Assembly: GCA_021713415.1 (NCBI GenBank)
Contig: JAKJJQ010000068.1
Location: 1-11,875 of the forward strand
Direction of reading: 5' to 3'
Length of the DNA stretch: 11,875 nt
Source of the DNA: M0027 sp021713415
GTDB taxonomy: Bacteria; Pseudomonadota; Gammaproteobacteria; Francisellales; Francisellaceae
Shown here: positions 7,754 through 11,875 of the stretch, one piece after another
Numbering within the stretch: position 1 is the first letter of the stretch
How the letters are laid out: every line of letters starts with the position of its first letter
Position numbers and translations under genes: made by a program
The notes under the pieces: generated by a model
Told to the model about the DNA's origin: nothing
The model's database searches: none
What the model saw: only the letters and a program-made list of their open reading frames with translations

Positions 7754-7922
7754 GGCTGCATTTTATTTCTATGACTAAAGGTTGCTGATTTCAATTTTTT
7801 GTTTTCTTTATCTTTGTGTTTAGTTATATAATTTTTACTAATTCAATATTTTGGTATTGAAATAAATATAATAACATCTCGATTGACTATAATATAATAA
7901 ATCAAGTGACATAAGGTGTTAT

Positions 7923-8894
7923 ATGATTAATATTTTTGTTGATTCAAATATATTGTTAGATTTTTATCGTTTGAGTAATAATGATCTTGAAGAATTAAAG
8001 AAATTAGAGGATTTAGTAAAGAAGAATCAAATAACATTATGGATGACACAACAAGTCAAGGATGAATTTTATAGAAATAGAGAGTCAAATATACGTATTT
8101 CTATAGATTCTTTGAAGAAACATATGAACAAAGAATCAATGCCAAATATGGTGAAAAGTTATAATGAAGAATACAAAAGGTATTGTGATATTAAAAAGGA
8201 ATATCGTAGTATAATGACAAAGCTGATTAAGCGTGTTGAAAAGGATATAGTCGATGCGTCATTTCAAGCAGATGGTTTGATTGAAAGATTTTTTGAAAAT
8301 TCAAAGTGTTTTGATGTAGATGATGAGCTATATGATAAATCTATAAGGAGAGTATATAAAGGAAATCCGCCAGGAAAAAATGGCTCTTTCGGGGATGCGA
8401 TTAACTGGGAATCCTTATTAAAATATGTTCCTAATAAAGAAAATTTGTATTTAATTAGTAATGATAAAGATTTTTCTTCAGAGTTGAATAAGAAATACAT
8501 TAGACCTTTTCTTGAACATGAATGGCGAACTAGAAAAGGCAGTAGAGTTATTTTATGTACAAGTTTAGGAGAATTCTTTGAAGATGAAAATCTTGATATT
8601 AAACTTTCTGATAACTTGGAAATGAGACATAAAGTAGGGCGCTTGATAAACAGCAATTGTTTTGCAGATACTCATTCAGCAATTAGAAGTTTATCTAAGG
8701 TGATCTCTGATCTGGATCAAGAAATGTTAGAATTAATAATAGACGCAGGATTAAATAATGATCAAATTAACTGGATTTTAAGTGATGAAGATGTGTATGA
8801 ATTTTATTCAAAAATATTAGAGCAACCAATTATTAGTTTAGAGAATGAAAATGTAATTAATTTGAAAGACCAGCTTAACTCAGTAGATGATTAA
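7923..8894 (+). CDS. PIN-domain protein (DUF4935-type), putative ribonuclease
   Basis: A protein of 323 residues with a clear start: AAGG six bases before ATG 7923. The N-terminal 200 residues fit the PIN-like DUF4935 family: INIFVDSNILLDFY (Asp7), a conserved Glu in QVKDEFYRNR (E48), FGDAINWE (D158) and ISNDKDF (D181, D183). These acidic residues would coordinate the metal for RNA cleavage. A charged helical insertion (about 60-125) separates the first two motifs. The last 100 residues are acidic and helical with no recognised domain. PIN proteins are often toxins, but small VapC toxins have a co-encoded antitoxin; none is adjacent here and this protein is about twice the usual VapC length. 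DUF4935 proteins also occur singly in defence islands. The biological role is inferred. Confidence 0.8.
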   Translation: MINIFVDSNILLDFYRLSNNDLEELKKLEDLVKKNQITLWMTQQVKDEFYRNRESNIRISIDSLKKHMNKESMPNMVKSYNEEYKRYCDIKKEYRSIMTKLIKRVEKDIVDASFQADGLIERFFENSKCFDVDDELYDKSIRRVYKGNPPGKNGSFGDAINWESLLKYVPNKENLYLISNDKDFSSELNKKYIRPFLEHEWRTRKGSRVILCTSLGEFFEDENLDIKLSDNLEMRHKVGRLINSNCFADTHSAIRSLSKVISDLDQEMLELIIDAGLNNDQINWILSDEDVYEFYSKILEQPIISLENENVINLKDQLNSVDD

Positions 8895-9095
8895 TTAGGT
8901 TTTCATTCCATTAAAATTAAAAGGTACTTTTAACCCAAAACTTGGTGGGGGTGATTCACCCGCCGAAAGCCTATTCTGCGTCACAAAAAAAATCGATTTC
9001 GTTTCGCTTTTTTATTCTAAAAATATGAGTCCATAAATAATCATTAAAGAATATGAATGATCATAACGTCTTAAAATTTTAGGTATAATTTGATC

Positions 9096-9134
9096 AAAAA
9101 AACGAAATGGGTTAAGAGGTGATTTCGGTTTTTA
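9096..9134 (-). terminator. possible terminator of the VOC gene
   Basis: Read on the minus strand, downstream of the VOC gene stop (9152), CGAAAT and ATTTCG pair across a 13-base loop (9103-9127 on the plus strand) and are followed by a run of T. The stem is only six base pairs (extendable past one mismatch), so the terminator is weak. The plus strand also carries a T-run after the stem, so it could act in both directions for the PIN and VOC genes. Confidence 0.35.
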
Positions 9135-9151
9135 GCATAAAATATTTAAAG

Positions 9152-9559
9152 CTATGGAGTTTTAAGTTGTAGTAAATCCCATAGATTGCCATATAGGTCT
9201 TTAAACACAGCAACAGTACCATATTCTTCTTCTGAAGGGTCTCTAACAAATTCAACACCTCTACTTTTCATATTATTATAATCACGCCAGAAATCATTTG
9301 TATTTAAAAATAAAAAGACTCTTCCACCTGTTTGATTACCAATAAAAGTATGTTGTTCTGGTTTAGATGCTTTAGCAAGAAGGATAGAAGTGCCTTTTGA
9401 ATTAGGAGGAGCAATAACAACCCAACGTTTATTTTGTTTAGGTTGGTAAGTGTCTTCTATTAATTCAAAACTTAGCTTTTGAGTATAAAATTGGATAGCT
9501 TCATCATAGTCTTTAACGACAAGCGCAATATGTACTATTGATTGTTCAACCATATTCAT
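9152..9559 (-). CDS. VOC-family (glyoxalase/bleomycin-resistance fold) protein
   Basis: A 135-residue protein read leftwards, with GGAA about nine bases before ATG 9559. It is one complete VOC unit with two beta-alpha-beta-beta-beta modules: SIVHIALVVKDYDEAIQFYT (first strand and helix, with His11 in a metal-ligand position) and FLFLNTNDFWRDYNNM, ending in VFKDLYGNLWDLLQL. The final motif has Asp where most glyoxalase I-type enzymes have the metal-binding Glu, and the third-strand ligand position is Phe, so a complete metal site is not obvious. Family members include glyoxalases, dioxygenases and antibiotic-binding proteins; the substrate cannot be told. It is divergent from fic and convergent with the PIN gene, so it is probably its own transcription unit and cargo of the element. 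Confidence 0.85.
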   Translation of the reverse strand: MNMVEQSIVHIALVVKDYDEAIQFYTQKLSFELIEDTYQPKQNKRWVVIAPPNSKGTSILLAKASKPEQHTFIGNQTGGRVFLFLNTNDFWRDYNNMKSRGVEFVRDPSEEEYGTVAVFKDLYGNLWDLLQLKTP

Positions 9560-9641
9560 GGGTATTTTCCAAATGTGAAATTAAAGATATCACATGATAA
9601 ATGACGATAGTTATATACGTCAATTTAGAAAATTTTCATCA

Positions 9642-9750
9642 TCCTTATTTTCGCTTTTAGCGATTTTCGCTAATAAGGTGAATTTTAATTAGCGGGGGTG
9701 AAAATAAGAAAACGCCTTATTTTCGATTTTTGCCATTTTCGAAAATAAGA
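9642..9750 (+). repeat. 109-bp structured direct repeat, copy upstream of fic
   Basis: The stretch 9642-9750 matches 10967-11075 at 105 of 109 positions with no gaps. It contains CTTATTTTC in alternating orientation: forward at 9644, reverse at 9700-9708, forward at 9716 and reverse at 9740-9749. The first pair encloses two further stems: CGCT/AGCG (9652-9662, three-base loop) and CGCTAAT/ATTAGCG (9668-9674 with 9688-9694), giving a three-way-junction fold. The second pair makes a 10-bp hairpin with a 14-base loop. The fic gene lies between the two copies. Confidence 0.9.
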
Positions 9751-9758
9751 GATATACT
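9730..9758 (+). promoter_or_regulatory. sigma-70-type promoter of fic, overlapping the repeat hairpin
   Basis: TTGCCA (9730-9735) and TATACT (9753-9758) are each one base from consensus and are 17 bases apart. The -35 box lies in the loop of the dyad CTTATTTTCG/CGAAAATAAG, and the right arm of that dyad (9740-9749) fills the spacer. A protein bound to the dyad would block the promoter. The winged helix at the C-terminus of Fic is a natural candidate for autoregulation, but this is inference. The start of transcription would be near 9765. Confidence 0.6.
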
Positions 9759-9795
9759 TCATGAATAGATTTAAATGAGAATTAGTTGATCAGTT

Positions 9796-10965
9796 ATGGA
9801 AATTCGCAATTCACCAGCAGGTACAATTACTAAAACCTTAAAGGGGTATTATGCCTATAAACCAAATCCATTACCGCCAGAGATTAAATGGGATACAGCT
9901 TTAATTAATAGCCTATCTAGGGCTGACCATATTTTGGGTCGATTGTATATGGAAGGTGAAAAGCTGCCAAATCCTCATTTACTTATGCGCCCTTTTATTA
10001 CTCGTGAGGCTGTACTTTCAAGTAAAATTGAAGGAACTCAAGCAACGTTAGGTGAGGTATTAGCCAATGATGCGGGTGTTCATGTTGATCGTAATAAAGA
10101 TGATTTACAAGAAGTACAGAATTATATATTGGCTTTAGATTATGCATTAGAGCGATTAGCCCATTTGCCAATGTCGCTACGATTGATAAAAGAAATGCAT
10201 GAGATTTTAATGCAAGGAGTTAGAGGTTCGCATGCCACACCAGGTGAGTTTAGAAAAACACAAAATTGGATAGGCACACCAGGATGTACTTTAAATTCAG
10301 CAAAATTTGTACCACCAGAACCAGGTGATTTAATGAATTGCTTAGGCGAATTTGAGTCATTTTTACATGATAGAAGTTTACCGCCTTTAATTCATATTGC
10401 TTTATGCCATTACCAGTTTGAAGCAATTCATCCATTTTTAGATGGTAATGGTCGTATTGGTAGGTTGCTAATTACATTATTATTAATAGAGCAAAAGCAA
10501 TTACCTTCACCACTTTTATATTTAAGTGCATTTTTTGAAGCTACTAGAGATGAATACTATAAACAGTTATTTAATATTAGTAGCCAAGGCCAGTGGAATC
10601 AGTGGCTTAATTATTTTTTAAATGGTGTAGCTATTCAGGGCTTAGATGTATTATCCAGAGCTGAAAGAATTAATACTTTAATTAATAATTGGCAACTTCA
10701 AGTAGCAACTAGTTCATCTGATATTGCTCAAGAGATTGTAAAGTATTTAGCCGTGAATCCATATTTCACAACAAGTAAAATTGCTGAAATGTTAGATGTT
10801 GCATTTACGACAGCACAACGTGCTGTCTCAAAGCTCGAATCACTGAATATTATCAAACAAACGAGTGAAGGTGAACGAAACAAAGTGTACTGTGCGACAG
10901 ATATATTAACAATTTTAGAAGAACCAACGAAGCTCACTGAAACAATGGATGGTGATTTATATTAA
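9796..10965 (+). CDS. fic: Fic-family protein, class II (Fic_N, Fic, C-terminal winged helix)
   Basis: A protein of 389 residues. The N-terminal Fic_N region carries the inhibitory motif LSSKIEGTQ (S75 to E79-G80, the class II [S/T]xxxE[G/N] pattern), which folds over the active site. The Fic domain has the complete catalytic motif HPFLDGNGRIGR (H212 to R223). A winged helix follows at about 310-375 (FTTSKIAEMLDVAFTTAQRAV). Fic enzymes transfer AMP from ATP to hydroxyl side chains of target proteins; the inhibitory motif makes this one self-restrained. Architecture and size match the SoFic-like group (about 370 residues). The target is unknown. The ATG at 9796 has no strong ribosome-binding site. 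The gene ends one base before a 109-bp repeat, and the matching upstream copy ends 45 bases before its start. No small antitoxin gene is adjacent, as expected for class II. Confidence 0.92.
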   Translation: MEIRNSPAGTITKTLKGYYAYKPNPLPPEIKWDTALINSLSRADHILGRLYMEGEKLPNPHLLMRPFITREAVLSSKIEGTQATLGEVLANDAGVHVDRNKDDLQEVQNYILALDYALERLAHLPMSLRLIKEMHEILMQGVRGSHATPGEFRKTQNWIGTPGCTLNSAKFVPPEPGDLMNCLGEFESFLHDRSLPPLIHIALCHYQFEAIHPFLDGNGRIGRLLITLLLIEQKQLPSPLLYLSAFFEATRDEYYKQLFNISSQGQWNQWLNYFLNGVAIQGLDVLSRAERINTLINNWQLQVATSSSDIAQEIVKYLAVNPYFTTSKIAEMLDVAFTTAQRAVSKLESLNIIKQTSEGERNKVYCATDILTILEEPTKLTETMDGDLY

Positions 10966-10966
10966 G

Positions 10967-11075
10967 TCCTTATTTTCGTTTTTAACGATTTCCGCTAATA
11001 AGGCGAATTTTAATTAGCGGGGGTGAAAATAAGAAAACGCCTTATTTTCGATTTTTGCCATTTTCGAAAATAAGA
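10967..11075 (+). repeat. 109-bp structured direct repeat, copy downstream of fic
   Basis: It starts one base after the fic stop. Four substitutions separate it from 9642-9750. Two of them change C-G to T-A in the same stem (CGCT/AGCG becomes CGTT/AACG). A third turns a possible G-T pair closing the second stem into G-C. The fourth lies in a loop. The -35-like TTGCCA is present (11055-11060) but the -10 box is not, because that lies outside the repeat in the upstream copy. Confidence 0.9.
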
Positions 11076-11420
11076 AAAAATCTAATTAAAGTTTCTTTAA
11101 TAAGCATTAGCCTAATTAAAGGAAAACAGCTTATCCTTTAATAACGCAGATTTTATGACATTAAAATAACAAGTTATTGGCAATATAATATATTTAGTTT
11201 GTTTTACTCTTAAAATGTCTAGTATTACTAGAATTTTGGTAAGTAGTTTAAACTCATCAATTAGAATTTGGCCTGTTGAGTTTATTCTAATCTTAAAATC
11301 TAAAGTATCACTTTAGAATATGCGTCTATTTTAAACTATAAGATGATTTAGGATGACTTAAAACGAATTGATTTCGCACTAGCAAAAAACTTTTTTTAAC
11401 CCTTAAGTAAAAAAATTAAT

Positions 11421-11442
11421 GTGGGGTAACTGTGGGGGTAAC
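11421..11442 (+). repeat. GTGGGGTAAC tandem repeat, possible integrase arm-type sites
   Basis: GTGGGGTAAC and GTGGGGGTAAC stand one base apart, about 55 bases inside the tRNA remnant. Similar G-rich short direct repeats occur near att sites of P4-type elements and are thought to be arm sites for the integrase. G-runs are rare in this AT-rich DNA. The function is inferred from position and composition. Confidence 0.45.
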
Positions 11443-11495
11443 ATAAAATTTTAAATTTAAAAATATATTATAAATTAATTATTTAAATATAAGTT

Positions 11496-11516
11496 GGTTT
11501 CCCTCTCTCTCCGCCA
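11496..11516 (+). other. tRNA-Ser 3'-end remnant, probable attachment site (attR)
   Basis: CCCTCTCTCTCCGCCA fits the T-stem 3' strand, acceptor strand (TCTCTCC), discriminator G and CCA of a serine tRNA. No tRNA body precedes it: anticodon, D and variable arms are missing. Short tRNA 3' ends are the usual attachment cores of P4-type integrases, so this probably marks the right end of the element. The left partner, a whole tRNA gene, would lie beyond the left edge. Confidence 0.6.
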
Positions 11517-11577
11517 TAAAGGCGTATTTTTACATCTCATAAAATCCCAAAAACTACTTCAAACCCCTGATTTATCG

Positions 11578-11774
11578 GGGTCTCCACGATAAACGGGGGC
11601 ACTTCACTTAACCACAAGCTATTTTAACTCTTAATCGATAATTTTCAAAATTTCTAAAACCGTAAGCTCTTCTTTGGGTCTCCACGATAAACGGGGGCAC
11701 TTCACTTAACCACAAGCTATTTTAACTCTTAATCGATAATTTTCAAAATTTCTAAAACCGTAAGCTCTTCTTTG
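11578..11774. repeat. 98-bp tandem duplication of the IS 3' end
   Basis: Positions 11578-11676 equal 11676-11774 without mismatch (period 98, one shared base). The unit runs from the terminal inverted repeat to inside the last codons of the transposase gene, so the left copy carries only the last residues of the protein. Perfect identity suggests a recent event or assembly artefact. Confidence 0.9.
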
Positions 11775-11875
11775 TATTAATTTCATCTTTCGATGGAAGC
11801 CTTCAGTAATGCCATTATTCTTAGTAAATCTCCACATTCTAGCAATCTCATCTTTCCATTTATATAAAGTATTTC
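11706..11875 (-). CDS. ISL3-family transposase, C-terminal fragment (truncated by window edge)
   Basis: Minus-strand reading from the right edge to TAA (11708-11706) gives 55 residues. They include the conserved ISL3 end: NNGITEGFHRKMKLIQRRAY, followed by GFRNFENYRLRV. The Glu in TEGFHRK corresponds to the last acidic residue of the DDE triad. The upstream part of the protein lies beyond the window. The same strand and family as the N-terminal fragment at the left edge make it possible that both belong to identical IS copies. The next 98 bases repeat the last codons without a complete gene. Confidence 0.85.
   Translation of the reverse strand, partial: NTLYKWKDEIARMWRFTKNNGITEGFHRKMKLIQRRAYGFRNFENYRLRVKIACG

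Larger units (their letters stand above)
7178..7922. other. 745-base non-coding stretch with repeats, hairpins and a coding remnant
   Basis: No plus-strand gene is apparent. From left to right it holds an AT-rich tail, the second GGAAC/GTTCC block (7283-7377), a minus-strand reading frame without a proper start (7324-7545), and six short perfect or near-perfect palindromes between 7494 and 7753. Then follows a T-rich stretch that must include the promoter of the PIN gene. TATAAT occurs at 7867, 7888 and 7893, but none has a well-spaced -35 box, so I do not call a promoter. Confidence 0.6.
10966..11577. other. non-coding right end of the element (612 bases)
   Basis: No gene is visible. It holds the second 109-bp repeat and then hairpins: ATTAAAG-TTT-CTTTAAT (11085-11101), ATTAAAGGA/TCCTTTAAT (11115-11142), the palindrome TCTAGTA-T-TACTAGA (11218-11232) and TCTAAAGT-ATC-ACTTTAGA (11299-11317). 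GGGGTAAC repeats (11421-11442), a tRNA remnant (11496-11516) and a 61-base stretch before the IS follow. Such structure-rich DNA is common at ends of integrated elements. Confidence 0.6.
11578..11875 (-). mobile_element. ISL3-family insertion sequence, 3' end (partial, with duplicated end)
   Basis: The outer terminal repeat (11578-11604, and again 11676-11702) reads GGGTCTCCACGATAAAC and continues to GGGGGCACTT. It agrees with the left-edge IS terminus at 20 of 27 positions. Inside it lies the end of a transposase gene. The terminal 98 bases occur twice in tandem, so the true end of the intact IS is probably 11676, and 11578-11675 is an extra copy of its end. Confidence 0.8.

Noticed and set aside
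7857..7898. Promoter of the PIN gene with TTGAAA and TATAAT boxes
   Set aside because: Several TATAAT hexamers exist, but none is at an acceptable distance from a -35-like box, so no start can be chosen.
8264..8656. 130-codon minus-strand frame inside the PIN gene
   Set aside because: It lies entirely within the PIN gene, has no ribosome-binding site and has low-complexity Ser/Leu/Phe-rich composition typical of an antisense shadow.
7923..8894. PIN gene as VapC of a VapBC pair
   Set aside because: It is far longer than VapC, matches the DUF4935-type pattern, and no antitoxin gene is adjacent.
8944..8964. GGGTGATTCACCC dyad after the PIN gene as a terminator
   Set aside because: The dyad is real, but its loop would be one base and no T-run follows directly, so a terminator is not supported.
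9560..10965. Fic as the toxin of a two-gene FicT-FicA module
   Set aside because: No small antitoxin gene precedes it, and the inhibitory motif is inside the Fic protein itself (class II).
9642..11075. 109-bp repeats as integron attC sites
   Set aside because: They are palindromic and flank one gene, but the core motifs GTTRRRY and RYYYAAC are not visible, and no integron integrase is present.
11496..11516. Complete tRNA-Ser gene
   Set aside because: Only the 3' strand of the T and acceptor stems plus CCA can be seen; upstream sequence is AT-rich and lacks the anticodon, D and variable arms.

Overview
The window is AT-rich bacterial DNA with tightly packed genes and an accessory look. P4-type integrase, AlpA and PriCT_2/Toprim/DUF927 families, an ISL3-family IS and a serine-tRNA 3' end with encoded CCA together suggest a low-GC gammaproteobacterium. 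I cannot name the genus from sequence alone. The layout is that of a P4-like integrative (satellite-type) element carrying cargo.

Left edge (1-2062): positions 1-212 are the 5' end of an ISL3-family insertion sequence read on the minus strand (terminal repeat plus the first 43 residues of a transposase). It has removed the N-terminal part of a tyrosine integrase, whose catalytic domain survives up to 1110. An unrecognised gene follows (about 1199-2062). Replication/regulation module (2257-5548): alpA overlaps a large primase-helicase-like gene, followed by a small gene of unknown function. Repeated GGAAC motifs begin directly after this module and look like iterons.

Cargo (5549-10965): a protein with a HEPN RxxxxH motif lies between two inverted GGAAC-repeat blocks. 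A 745-base non-coding stretch with several hairpins and a minus-strand coding remnant follows. Then come a DUF4935-type PIN-domain gene, a minus-strand VOC (glyoxalase-fold) gene, and a class II Fic protein with a C-terminal winged helix. The fic gene sits between two 109-bp direct repeats that can fold into a three-way junction plus a hairpin. Differences between the two copies preserve pairing. A good sigma-70 promoter overlaps the upstream copy.

Right edge (10966-11875): a hairpin-rich non-coding stretch, GGGGTAAC repeats resembling integrase arm sites, and the last ~16 bases of a serine tRNA (probable attachment-site remnant). Then comes the 3' end of an ISL3-family IS whose terminal 98 bases are tandemly duplicated. 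The left and right IS ends have the same orientation and matching terminal repeats, so they may be two copies bracketing the element or one IS seen from both sides of a tandem or circular arrangement.

Taken together, integrase, alpA and primase-helicase would form the mobility and replication core, now crippled by the IS. HEPN, PIN and Fic proteins are families often used in phage defence or toxicity, so the cargo may be defensive; that is inference, not shown by the sequence.
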